In this document: positions 35,902 to 43,997 of the stretch, one piece after another
Layout of the letters: each line of letters opens with the position of its first letter
Numbering within the stretch: position 1 is the stretch's first letter
Source: Lentzea pudingi
GTDB taxonomy: Bacteria; Actinomycetota; Actinomycetes; Mycobacteriales; Pseudonocardiaceae
Length of the DNA: 64,000 nt
Assembly: GCF_014646255.1 (NCBI RefSeq)
Contig: NZ_BMNC01000001.1
Location: 124,001 to 188,000, forward strand
Reading direction: 5' to 3'
Notes under the pieces: generated by a model
What the model was told of the DNA's origin: nothing
The model's database searches: none
The model's input: only the letters and a program-made list of their open reading frames with translations
Translations under genes and position numbers: made by a program

Positions 35902-38715
35902 GTGTCGTGCACACCTCTCGGCGAGAATCTCACGTGGGATCGCCCAGCTGATCTGCCCGTCTCACTCCCGTTGCACGGACGTGACGAGGAAACCCGGAGG
36001 ATAAGACGGTTCATCCTGGCGGCGGAATCCCAGCAGGCGCGAATGCTCGTGGTGGCGTCCCCGGCGGGCACGGGCAACACCAGGCTGGTGGCCGAGGGCG
36101 TGGCACTGGCCTCGGCCCGCGGCTTCTCCACGATCGACCTGTCACTGGGCGTGTTCCCGGCGGACGGCCCCCACAGCGTGAGCGCGCTGACCGCCCAGAT
36201 CGAACCGCGGCTGGTCCAGCGGCTCCGGCACGGCCCGGTGCTCGTCACGCTCGACGACGCCCACCGCACACCGCCGTCAGTCCTTGGCGCCGTGAGCACG
36301 GTGATGGCCAAACTCAAGGGCTTGCCCGTGTGCTGGCTTCTCACCGTGCACGCCGAACACTTCGCCACGGCCGCGAACGAGATGCTGCAGGACATGGCGC
36401 GCGTTCTGCCGTGCGACTGGCTTGAGCCCCTCACGCCGCTGTCGGACGACGCGGCGTTCGCCATCGCCGCCGACCTGCTGGGCGCGGCACCCGACCCGGA
36501 CATCGCCTCGCTCGTCGGCAGCGCCGGCGGAACCCCGGCCGGGGTCGTCGAGGTCGTCCTGGACCTGGTGCGGGACAACGACGTCCAGGTCGTGGGCGGC
36601 GTCGCCCGGCTGATGGCGGGCCCGCTGGACCGCGGCATCGCCTGCGCGGTGTCACCGGAACCGGCCGGGCAGCTGCCGGCGTCGTTCCGGCGGATGATGG
36701 GCGAGCGGCTGCACGGGCTGTCGCCGCAGGCGCAGGACGTGCTCCAGGTCGCGGCGGTGCTCGGCAGCGGCTTCGCGCCGGAGGACCTGGCGGAGATGCT
36801 GGGCGAGCCCGTGGCCGTGCTGCTGCGGCCGTTGCGGGAGGCGCTGGCGGCCGGGTTCCTGCGCGGGGGCGGGCCTGAGTTCGTCTTCCACCGCGAACCG
36901 GTCTGGCGGGCCGTGCTGGGTTCCGTGCCGGAACCGATGCGGTCGGCGTTGCACCGGCAGACCGCCACGATGCTGCAGGGCCGTGAGCGTCAGGACGCCG
37001 TGTCCGTCGCCGTGCATCTGGTGCACTGCGCGCGAACCGGGGACGCGCGGGCCATCGGCGCGGTCGACGAGGCGGCGCAGAGCCTGCTGCCGGACTCGCC
37101 GGAGGCCGCCGCCGCTCTCGCGATCAACGGCCTGCGGATCACCGAGCCGGGCGAGCCGAACCGGACGGCGCTGGGCGTCACGGCGGCCGCCGCACTGGTG
37201 CGGATGGGCAGGCTCAGCCAGGCCGTGGAGCTCTCGCGCGAACTGCTGCACCCCGACGACCCGGGCCACGTGCAGTCCGCGTCCGTGCTGCGCACCTGGC
37301 AGACCATCGCGCAGATGCTGCGCGGCGACGCCACGACGGTGTGCACGGTCGGCCTGGAGGTCACCGAGTCGGCCGCGCACGGGCACGACCTGTCGCCGGA
37401 ACTGTTGCTGCTCAACATCCTGTCGCTCTACAACCTCACCGCCGCGATCGGCATGGCGGACCAGGTGCTCGCGCAGTCCTGCCAGTACAGCTCGGACGTG
37501 CTGGCCGCCGCGTTCACCGTGCGGGCGATGGCGAGCTGGCGCGAGGGCGGCCTCGACGCCGCGATCGAGGCCGCCGACGCCGCCGTGGTCGTGCGCGACG
37601 AACTGACCAGGATCTGGCAGAGCGATCCACTGTGGACGAAGGTCTGGATCCTCACCAGGCTCGGCCGTCTCGAGGAGGCGCTGGCCGCGGTGGACGAGGC
37701 GTGCGGCACGGCGGAAGCGCACGGAACCGGTGTGATGACGTCGGTCCCGCTCACGCTGCGCGCGGCCGTCCTGCTGGCCCAGGGGGATCTCGCCGCCGCC
37801 GAGGCCGCCGCGACCACCGGACTCGCGGCGTCCGAACTCGCCGAGATGCCGTTGTTCCAGCCACAACTCGGTGCGGTGCTGGTGCTGTGCGCGCTCCGCA
37901 GGGGCGACCTGGTCACGGCCACCGACGGACTGCGCCGGCTCGAGGAGTCGATCCCCGCCGGGCAGTCCCACCCGTGCGCGGTGACGCTGCGGCTGATCGC
38001 GGGCCAGGTGGCCGCGGCCAACGACGGTCCAGCGGCGGCGATCGACGAGATCCGCCCGTTCGCGGAGGACCCCGGCCTGCGCGTCCAGCTCCTGCTGGAG
38101 GCGCCCACGGCGACCGCGTGGTGCGTGCGCACCGCCATGGCCGCCGACGACCACGCCCTCGCCGGCCTGCTCGTGAGCACGGCCGAGGACCTGGCCCGCG
38201 TGAACCCGAAGCACGACTCGGTGGTCGTGGCGGCCGCACATGGCAGCGCACTGGTGAAACAGGACGTCGCCGTGCTGGCGGAACTGCGGGACAGCTGCAC
38301 CGACCCGTGGACGAGAGCCTCTCTCGCGGAGGACATCGCCGCCGTGCACCTCGACTCCTGCCGTGAGCGGGCGGTCGAGGAACTCAACCGCGCACTGGCC
38401 GGGTACGACGAGATCGAGGCCGAACTCGACTCCGCCCGAGTGCGCCGCACGTTGCGGCGGCTCGGCGTCCGGCGCCGCCGCACCACGACGAGGCGCGCGG
38501 ACGAGCCCGAACCCGAACCCAGGCCGCGCACCGGCTGGGACAGCCTCACCGGCACCGAGCAGAAGGTCGCCCGCCTCGTCGCGGACGGGCTGACCAACCG
38601 CCAGGTCGCGAAAGAGCTCTTCATCTCGCCGCACACGGTCGGCTTCCACCTGCGGCAGATCTACCGCAAGCTCACCATCGGGTCGCGGGTGGACCTCGCC
38701 CGGATCGCGCCCTGA
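35902..38715 (+). CDS. staR: LAL-type LuxR-family regulator (StaR-like)
   Basis: The protein has 937 residues from a GTG preceded by CAGGA. The layout is that of large ATP-binding LuxR regulators: an N-terminal NTPase region (LPLHGRDEETRRIRRFILAA, VVASPAGTGNTRLVAEG at 51-67, Walker B-like VLVTLDDAHR), a long helical TPR-like middle (MASWREGGLDAAIEAADAAV and similar), and a C-terminal LuxR HTH at ~875-930 (LTGTEQKVARLVADGLTNRQ, VAKELFISPHTVGFHLRQIY). The P-loop Lys is replaced: GTGNT (56-60) instead of GxGKT, so ATP binding may be weak or lost. By position it matches StaR/RebR, the pathway activators of indolocarbazole clusters. Confidence 0.9.
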   Translation: MSCTPLGENLTWDRPADLPVSLPLHGRDEETRRIRRFILAAESQQARMLVVASPAGTGNTRLVAEGVALASARGFSTIDLSLGVFPADGPHSVSALTAQIEPRLVQRLRHGPVLVTLDDAHRTPPSVLGAVSTVMAKLKGLPVCWLLTVHAEHFATAANEMLQDMARVLPCDWLEPLTPLSDDAAFAIAADLLGAAPDPDIASLVGSAGGTPAGVVEVVLDLVRDNDVQVVGGVARLMAGPLDRGIACAVSPEPAGQLPASFRRMMGERLHGLSPQAQDVLQVAAVLGSGFAPEDLAEMLGEPVAVLLRPLREALAAGFLRGGGPEFVFHREPVWRAVLGSVPEPMRSALHRQTATMLQGRERQDAVSVAVHLVHCARTGDARAIGAVDEAAQSLLPDSPEAAAALAINGLRITEPGEPNRTALGVTAAAALVRMGRLSQAVELSRELLHPDDPGHVQSASVLRTWQTIAQMLRGDATTVCTVGLEVTESAAHGHDLSPELLLLNILSLYNLTAAIGMADQVLAQSCQYSSDVLAAAFTVRAMASWREGGLDAAIEAADAAVVVRDELTRIWQSDPLWTKVWILTRLGRLEEALAAVDEACGTAEAHGTGVMTSVPLTLRAAVLLAQGDLAAAEAAATTGLAASELAEMPLFQPQLGAVLVLCALRRGDLVTATDGLRRLEESIPAGQSHPCAVTLRLIAGQVAAANDGPAAAIDEIRPFAEDPGLRVQLLLEAPTATAWCVRTAMAADDHALAGLLVSTAEDLARVNPKHDSVVVAAAHGSALVKQDVAVLAELRDSCTDPWTRASLAEDIAAVHLDSCRERAVEELNRALAGYDEIEAELDSARVRRTLRRLGVRRRRTTTRRADEPEPEPRPRTGWDSLTGTEQKVARLVADGLTNRQVAKELFISPHTVGFHLRQIYRKLTIGSRVDLARIAP

Positions 38716-38764
38716 CCGCCGATCGGGGGTGGGAAGCGATCCTCGGCTCGACCAGAGTGGGCGC

Positions 38765-39766
38765 ATGAGGAGCATCGCGGCGGCACTCGCCGCCCTTCTG
38801 GTTCTGCCCGGGGTGGCGTCCGCGACGGACACCTACTGGGAACTGAAGCCGACCGGCACGGACGCCCGCCTGCGGGGCCTGTCCGCCGTGTCCGGTCAGG
38901 TCGCGTGGGCGAGCGGGTCCAAGGGCACGGTCCTGCGCACGACCGACGCCGGCCGGACGTGGGAGTCGGTCGGCCCGCCCGGCACCGAGGCGCTGGAGTT
39001 CCGCGACATCGAGGCCTTCGACGCGCGCAACGCCGTGGCGCTGTCGATCGGGGAGGGCGAGTCGTCCCGGATCTACCGCACGTCCGACGGCGGCAGGAAC
39101 TGGCAGGAGGAGTTCCGCAACACCGACCCGAAGGCGTTCTACGACTGCGTGGCGTTCTTCGACCGGTTCCGCGGGCTCGCCCTCAGCGACCCGGTCGACG
39201 GCAGGTTCCGGGTGCTCCGGACGTGGGACGGCGGCCGGTCGTGGCACGTCAACGACCCGAAAGGCATGCCGGACGCGCTGCCGGGCGAGTTCGCGTTCGC
39301 GGCTTCCGGGCAGTGCGTGACGACCAGCGGCAACCACGCGTGGATCGCGACCGGCGGCGGCGCGAAGGCACGGGTGCTGGAGTCGCGGGACGGCGGCCGG
39401 TCGTGGAAGGCGAGCGAGGTGCCGTTGCCGTCCGGTGAGGCGGCCGGGGTGTTCGCGGTGGCGTTCAAGACGCCGTGGCGCGGCGTGGCGATCGGCGGCG
39501 ACTACCTCAAGCCGACCGACCCGACGCCGGCGTTCGCGACCAACGACGGGCGTGGCTGGAAGGCCGGGAAGCAGGCACCCGTCGGGTACCGGTCCGGCAT
39601 CGCCTACCGGGGCGACGGGCTGGTCGCCGTGGGACCGTCCGGGACGGACACCAGCAGGGACGGCAAGACCTGGGAGGTCGCGGACACCGGGAGCTTCGAC
39701 ACCGTGGACTGCGTTGGACGCACGTGCTGGGCGGCAGGGGAGAAGGGACGTGTCGGCCGCACGTGA
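38765..39766 (+). CDS. Secreted BNR/Asp-box repeat protein (Ycf48-like beta-propeller)
   Basis: The protein has 333 residues from the ATG at 38765. An N-terminal signal peptide (MRSIAAALAALLVLPGVASA, cleavage probably after ASA) is followed by a beta-propeller with repeated Asp-box motifs: RTTDAGRTWESV, RTSDGGRNWQEE, RTWDGGRSWHVN, ESRDGGRSWKAS, ATNDGRGWKA and TSRDGKTWEV. The layout resembles Ycf48/oxidoreductase-type secreted propellers common in actinobacteria, where the role is unknown. It begins 49 bases after staR on the same strand. The cluster edge is judged to be before it because no link to indolocarbazoles is known. Confidence 0.85.
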   Translation: MRSIAAALAALLVLPGVASATDTYWELKPTGTDARLRGLSAVSGQVAWASGSKGTVLRTTDAGRTWESVGPPGTEALEFRDIEAFDARNAVALSIGEGESSRIYRTSDGGRNWQEEFRNTDPKAFYDCVAFFDRFRGLALSDPVDGRFRVLRTWDGGRSWHVNDPKGMPDALPGEFAFAASGQCVTTSGNHAWIATGGGAKARVLESRDGGRSWKASEVPLPSGEAAGVFAVAFKTPWRGVAIGGDYLKPTDPTPAFATNDGRGWKAGKQAPVGYRSGIAYRGDGLVAVGPSGTDTSRDGKTWEVADTGSFDTVDCVGRTCWAAGEKGRVGRT

Positions 39767-39849
39767 GACGGGCAGCCGGTGCGAAGGGCCACGTGGCTTG
39801 TGCGCGAGTTCGGCGGCCGGTGCGAGGCAGTACGGGAGAGGAGTGCCGG

Positions 39850-40485
39850 ATGCGTCTGCACCCCGGTGAGACCGAGGCCGCGGGATGGCGCGTCGCGAAG
39901 CTGACCGACGTCGTGCGGCGGTTGCGCGAGGAGGGCGGCGTCACCGGGCGTCCCCTCCTCGTCGCGATCGACGGGCGCGGCGGTGCGGGCAAGTCCAGCC
40001 TGGCCGAACGGCTGCGGAAGGCCGTCCCCGACTCGGCCGTCGTGCACACCGACGACGTCGCCTGGCACCACGCGTACTTCGACTGGGGCGGGCTGATCGC
40101 GGAGAACGTCCTCGCACCCCTGCACCGCGCCGAGGCGGTGGCGTTCCGGCCACCCGCGTGGATCGCGCGCGACCGTCCCGGCGAGATCCGCGTCCCCGCC
40201 GGGACGGACGTCGTCTGGGTCGAGGGCACCGGGATCATCCGCGCGGAGCTCGCCCGGTGGCTCGACGCCTCGATCTGGGTGCAGGGCGACCTCGACGAAC
40301 AGGAACGCCGGCTGGTCGCCCGCGACGGCGACTCCGCGGAGCAGCGGCGGCACGTCGCCGCCTGGCTCGCCGAGGAACTTCCTTTCCTGCTCCGCGAACG
40401 GCCGTGGACGACGGCGACCGTCGTCGTGGCAGGTACGAGCACTCTCGCCCACGATCCCGCGACCGAGATCGTCGTCGCCGTGTAA
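39850..40485 (+). CDS. P-loop kinase, uridine kinase-like
   Basis: The protein has 211 residues from the ATG at 39850 (MRLHPGETEAAGWRVAKLTD). Walker A is LVAIDGRGGAGKSSLAERLR. An acidic metal/phosphate motif follows (VVHTDDVAWHHAYFDWGGLI), then a VVWVEGTGI strand and a lid region (DEQERRLVARDGDS). The architecture is that of uridine kinase/P-loop NTPase-family small-molecule kinases. The substrate is unknown. The 83 bases before it contain no clear promoter. Confidence 0.8.
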   Translation: MRLHPGETEAAGWRVAKLTDVVRRLREEGGVTGRPLLVAIDGRGGAGKSSLAERLRKAVPDSAVVHTDDVAWHHAYFDWGGLIAENVLAPLHRAEAVAFRPPAWIARDRPGEIRVPAGTDVVWVEGTGIIRAELARWLDASIWVQGDLDEQERRLVARDGDSAEQRRHVAAWLAEELPFLLRERPWTTATVVVAGTSTLAHDPATEIVVAV

Positions 40486-40549
40486 CGCTCGCGAGCCCTG
40501 TGCCGAAAAAGCACGTGTCGGCCGCACGCGTGCGGGGTAACCGGCGTGA

Positions 40550-41392
40550 GTGTTCGAAGGTTTCTCGTTGCGTTGCAGGGACGTTGGCGAGGCCGTGCTC
40601 AGAGTGAGGACCGGCGGTGCAGGGCCGCCGGTTCTCCTCCTTCACGGCCATCCCCGGACCCACACCACATGGCACCGCGTCGCGCCGTTGCTCGCCGACG
40701 ACTTCACGGTCGTGTGCCCGGATCTGCGTGGCTACGGCGAATCCAGCAAGCCCGGTGACTACTCGAAACGCGCGATGGCGCGCGACTTCGTGGAACTCAT
40801 GCGCGGACTCGGTCACGAGAAGTTCGCCGTCGCCGGGCACGACCGGGGTGCCGCCGCGGCGATCAGGCTGGCACTCGACCACCCGGACCGCGTCACGCAC
40901 CTCGCCGTGCTGGACGGGCTGCCGATCGGCGCCCACCTCGCCCGCGCGGACGCCCGGTTCGCCCAGGCCTGGTACCACTGGTTCTTCCTGGCCAGGCAGG
41001 AACTCGCCGCCGCGATGATCAACGAGAACCCGGACCTCTGGTACGGCCGCTACCAGGACACGCCCGACGCGATGGGCGTCGAGAACTGGGCGGACTTCCA
41101 GCGGGCGATCCACGACCCCGAGACGGTGCTCGCGATGTGCGGCGACTACCGGGCCGGGCTGGAGGTCGACCGCCACCACGACGACGAGGACCGGGCCGCG
41201 GGACGCCGGATCACGTGCCCGGTGCTGGCCCTCTGGTCGGCCAAGGACGACCTCGGCGAGCTGTACGGCGACCTGTCCGAGATCTGGGCCGAATGGGCCG
41301 ACGACGTGCGGGTTCGTTCCCTCGACTGCGGGCACCACATGGCCGAGGAAGTACCTGTCGAACTGGTGCGCGAGTTGCGGTCGTTGTTCTGA
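40550..41392 (+). CDS. Alpha/beta hydrolase, haloacetate dehalogenase-like
   Basis: The protein has 280 residues from a GTG. It has an oxyanion motif LLLHGHPRTHTTW, nucleophile Asp D98 in VAGHDRGAAAAIRLALDHPD, acid D122, and catalytic His H262 in LDCGHHMAEE. YHWFF (H143, W144) corresponds to the halide-binding His/Trp of fluoroacetate dehalogenases (numbering from memory of RPA1163). The second carboxylate-binding Arg of those enzymes appears to be Ala102 (DRGAAAA instead of DRGAR). Asp-nucleophile chemistry (dehalogenase or epoxide hydrolase) is likely, but haloacetate as substrate is uncertain. Confidence 0.8.
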   Translation: MFEGFSLRCRDVGEAVLRVRTGGAGPPVLLLHGHPRTHTTWHRVAPLLADDFTVVCPDLRGYGESSKPGDYSKRAMARDFVELMRGLGHEKFAVAGHDRGAAAAIRLALDHPDRVTHLAVLDGLPIGAHLARADARFAQAWYHWFFLARQELAAAMINENPDLWYGRYQDTPDAMGVENWADFQRAIHDPETVLAMCGDYRAGLEVDRHHDDEDRAAGRRITCPVLALWSAKDDLGELYGDLSEIWAEWADDVRVRSLDCGHHMAEEVPVELVRELRSLF

Positions 41393-41441
41393 ACGGACCG
41401 TTGACGACAGGTGGTGATGAGGTTTCAGTGCGCGCACGCGT

Positions 41442-41453
41442 TAGGGTCTGTGC
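41442..41453 (+). promoter_or_regulatory. Leaderless -10 of pafB
   Basis: TAGGGT (41442-41447) is followed by six bases and the GTG of pafB at 41454. This is the usual spacing of actinobacterial leaderless genes and fixes the start. Confidence 0.6.
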
Positions 41454-42419
41454 GTGGCCATCGCACGTGCCGAACGCCTCGTCAACCTGGTGTTGTGCCT
41501 GCTGTCGACCCGTCAGTACCTGACAGCGGAGCGCATCCGCGCCATCGTCCCCGGCTATCACGAAGCGCCGACGGACGAGGCGTTCTTCCGCATGTTCGAA
41601 CGGGACAAGTCCGAGCTGCGTGATCTCGGCGTGCCGCTCGAGACCGGGCGGCAGACCAACGCCGAGGGCGCGGAGGACGGGTACCGCATCGCCCGCCGCG
41701 ACTACGAGCTCGGCGACATCGACCTCGAGCCCGACGAGGCCGCCGCGGTCGCGCTGGCCGCCCGGCTGTGGGACTCGCCGCAGCTCACGGGTGCCGTGCA
41801 CGGCGCGTTGATCAAGCTGCGGGCCGCCGGGGTCGACGTCGACCAGGACACGCCCGCGACCGTCGAGCCCAAGGTGCGGGCCAACGAACCCGCGTTCCCG
41901 CCGCTGCTGGCCGCCGTGCAGGCGGGGCAGGTCGTCGCGTTCGACTACCGCAAGCCGCCGCCGGGCGGGCAGAAGGAACGCACGGTCGAGCCGTGGGGCG
42001 TCGTCGCGTGGCGCGGCAAGTGGTACCTCGTGGGCTGGGACCGTGAACGCAACGACACACGGTGCTTCCGGCTCTCGCGCGTCGTGGGCACCGTCCGCAC
42101 CGTGGGCAAGCCCGGCGCGTTCACCGTTCCCGACGGCACGGACCTGATGAGCCTCATCGCGCGCACGCAGGCCGATCCGCACCACACCGCGCCCGCCAGG
42201 ATCTGGGTGGCCAAGGACCGGGCGCAGGGCGTGCGGCGGCACGCGAAGGTCGTCGAGGAACGCGACGGCGGCGACGTCGTCGAGATCGACCTGAAGTTCC
42301 CCGACTCGGCCGCCAAGTGGCTCGCCGGGTTCGGGCCCGACGTCGTGGTGCTGGAACCCGAGGTCCTGGCCAAGTCGGTCCGCGACCGCCTGCAGGGCGC
42401 ACTGGAAGGAGCGCGGTGA
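41454..42419 (+). CDS. pafB: WYL-domain regulator PafB
   Basis: The protein has 321 residues. An N-terminal winged HTH (RAERLVNLVLCLLSTRQYLT, ERIRAIVPGYHEAPTDEAFF, RMFERDKSELRDLGVPLETG) is followed by a WYL domain (AVQAGQVVAFDYRKPPPGGQ, EPWGVVAWRGKWYLVGWDRE) and a C-terminal WCX extension. PafB pairs with PafC as an activator of the LexA/RecA-independent DNA-damage response in actinobacteria. pafC follows with a four-base overlap. In M. tuberculosis pafA lies just upstream of pafB. Here it is replaced by an unrelated hydrolase. Confidence 0.93.
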   Translation: MAIARAERLVNLVLCLLSTRQYLTAERIRAIVPGYHEAPTDEAFFRMFERDKSELRDLGVPLETGRQTNAEGAEDGYRIARRDYELGDIDLEPDEAAAVALAARLWDSPQLTGAVHGALIKLRAAGVDVDQDTPATVEPKVRANEPAFPPLLAAVQAGQVVAFDYRKPPPGGQKERTVEPWGVVAWRGKWYLVGWDRERNDTRCFRLSRVVGTVRTVGKPGAFTVPDGTDLMSLIARTQADPHHTAPARIWVAKDRAQGVRRHAKVVEERDGGDVVEIDLKFPDSAAKWLAGFGPDVVVLEPEVLAKSVRDRLQGALEGAR

Positions 42420-43387
42420 CCGCGTCGAACGAACGGCTGCCGCGGCTGCTCGCCCTCGTGCCGTACCTGCTCAACCGGCCCGCCATCACCGTCAAGGAGG
42501 CCGCGGCCGACTTCGGCATCACGCCCAAGCAGCTGCGCAAGGACCTCGAGCTGCTGTGGATGTGCGGCCTGCCCGGCTACGGGCCGGGCGACCTGATCGA
42601 CCTGTCGTTCGAGGGCGAGACGATCACCGTCTCGTTCGACGCGGGGCTCGACCGGCCGTTGCGCCTGACCGCGGCCGAGGCGGCGTCGCTGCTGGTCGCG
42701 CTGCGGGCGCTGGCCGACACGCCGGGTGTGGTCGACACGGACGCCGTGCAGCGGGCGCTCGCCAAGATCGAGGCCGCGGTCGGCAAGGCGCAGCCGGCGG
42801 GCATGGTCGTCGGGCTCGGCGGGTTCGAGCGCGGGGAGACCGCGGAGATCCGTGCGGCGGTGCAGGACGCCGTGAAGCGCGAACGGGCCGTGCGCATCCG
42901 GTACTACTCGCAGTCGCACGACGCGATGAGCGATCGAGTGGTGGATCCGATGCGTCTGCTGCTCGTGGAAGGCCGCGGTTATCTCGAAGGATGGTGCCGC
43001 GCGGCCCTCGGCGTTCGGCTGTTCCGGCTCGACCGGATCGACGAGGTGCGGGTGCTCGACGAGCCCTCGTCACCTCCGCCGCACGCCCAGCCGACCGATA
43101 CATCGGAGGGCTTGTTCCACCCCAGGGACGACCAGAAGGTCGCCGTGCTGCTGCTCGAACCGGACGCCCACTGGGTCGCCGAGTACTACCCCGTTGATCA
43201 CTCGGCGGAGCTCTCGGACGGCCGCACGCGAGTCCTCATGCGTTACGACGACCCGTCCTGGATGGTCCGCCTGCTCCTGGGTCTGGGCGGTGACGTGCAC
43301 GTGGAGAAGCCGGAGGAGCTCGCCGCCGAAGTGGTGCGCCAAGCCCGTGAGGCGTTGAGCCGGGCAGATCACCTGCTGTCCACCTGA
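42416..43387 (+). CDS. pafC: WYL-domain regulator PafC
   Basis: The protein has 323 residues from a GTG overlapping the pafB stop, with AAGGAG just upstream. HTH: RLLALVPYLLNRPAITVKEA, AADFGITPKQLRKDLELLWM. The WYL domain includes VKRERAVRIRYYSQSHDAMS, DRVVDPMRLLLVEGRGYLEG and WCRAALGVRLFRLDRIDEV. The C-terminal region (VEKPEELAAEVVRQAREAL) is the WCX part. It is the partner of PafB in the mitomycin-responsive regulator complex. Confidence 0.93.
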   Translation: MTASNERLPRLLALVPYLLNRPAITVKEAAADFGITPKQLRKDLELLWMCGLPGYGPGDLIDLSFEGETITVSFDAGLDRPLRLTAAEAASLLVALRALADTPGVVDTDAVQRALAKIEAAVGKAQPAGMVVGLGGFERGETAEIRAAVQDAVKRERAVRIRYYSQSHDAMSDRVVDPMRLLLVEGRGYLEGWCRAALGVRLFRLDRIDEVRVLDEPSSPPPHAQPTDTSEGLFHPRDDQKVAVLLLEPDAHWVAEYYPVDHSAELSDGRTRVLMRYDDPSWMVRLLLGLGGDVHVEKPEELAAEVVRQAREALSRADHLLST

Positions 43388-43391
43388 GCCG

Positions 43392-43405
43392 TATAACGTG
43401 TGCTT
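43392..43405 (+). promoter_or_regulatory. Leaderless -10 before the small membrane protein
   Basis: TATAAC (43392-43397) ends eight bases before the GTG at 43406, giving a probable leaderless transcript for the tat operon. Confidence 0.5.
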
Positions 43406-43678
43406 GTGCCGTCCACACCGACCCTGGCGCTGATCGCGCTCGGCCTGATCGTCCTCATCGGGGGAGCGGTCCGAGTCATCCGATCCTTGCGTCGATTCGC
43501 CCGCGCCCGCACTCTGGTGGGGGACAGGGTCGGTGACGGCGTCGGCCTGCTCAAGGCGCGCACCGCGGCGCTGAAGGTGGCCATCGCCGGGCGGCGGCCC
43601 AAGGAACAGGCCCGCACCAGGGCAAACCCCGCGTACGATCGTCGTGGCGGGGGAGACAGGAGGATCACCAATGGGTAA
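43406..43678 (+). CDS. Small single-pass membrane protein upstream of tatA
   Basis: The protein has 90 residues from the GTG at 43406 (VPSTPTLALIALGLIVLIGG). One N-terminal transmembrane segment (about residues 5-22) is followed by a basic cytoplasmic tail (RVIRSLRRFARARTLVGDRV ... AIAGRRPKEQARTRANPAYD). The topology loosely resembles TatA. Its stop TAA lies inside the tatA start region (eight-base overlap), so the two are coupled. The family is not recognised. Confidence 0.65.
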   Translation: MPSTPTLALIALGLIVLIGGAVRVIRSLRRFARARTLVGDRVGDGVGLLKARTAALKVAIAGRRPKEQARTRANPAYDRRGGGDRRITNG

Positions 43679-43961
43679 CCTCGGACCCACCGAGCTGATC
43701 ATCATCGCTGTGGTGATCATTCTGCTGTTCGGTGCGAAGAAGCTTCCCGACATGGCCCGGTCGATCGGCAAGTCGGCGAAGATCTTCAAGGCTGAGACCA
43801 AGGGCCTGCGCGACCAGGACGCGGACGACGCGCCGGTGCAGCAGCAGCCCGTGCAGCAGCCGGTCCAGCAGCTTCCCCCGGCTCAGCCGCAGCCGGTCCA
43901 GCAACCCCAGGTCGCGCCGCCCATCGAGCAGACCACCCAGAACAAGGCCGCGAACAACTGA
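43671..43961 (+). CDS. tatA: Sec-independent protein translocase TatA
   Basis: The protein has 96 residues. The short N-terminus and TM helix MGNLGPTELIIIAVVIILLF are followed by the TatA hinge and amphipathic helix FGAKKLPDMARSIGKSAKIF KAETKGL and a Gln/Pro-rich tail. TatA oligomers form the passage for folded proteins with twin-arginine signals. A GGAG/AGGAGG-type site precedes the ATG. tatC follows after 36 bases. Confidence 0.96.
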   Translation: MGNLGPTELIIIAVVIILLFGAKKLPDMARSIGKSAKIFKAETKGLRDQDADDAPVQQQPVQQPVQQLPPAQPQPVQQPQVAPPIEQTTQNKAANN

Positions 43962-43997
43962 CCTTGCGGTCTCTGACTTGTAAGGACGGTCGACGCG

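Noticed and set aside
17340..38715. A rebeccamycin-type cluster
   Set aside because: There is no tryptophan halogenase, the flavoprotein carries StaC-type residues, and a full amino-deoxysugar set plus StaN-type P450s is present.
39748..40528. A 16-base exact repeat ACGTGTCGGCCGCACG at 39748-39763 and 40513-40528
   Set aside because: One copy lies in coding sequence of the BNR protein. A pair of this length is expected by chance in 64 kb of GC-rich DNA, and no mobile-element structure surrounds it.
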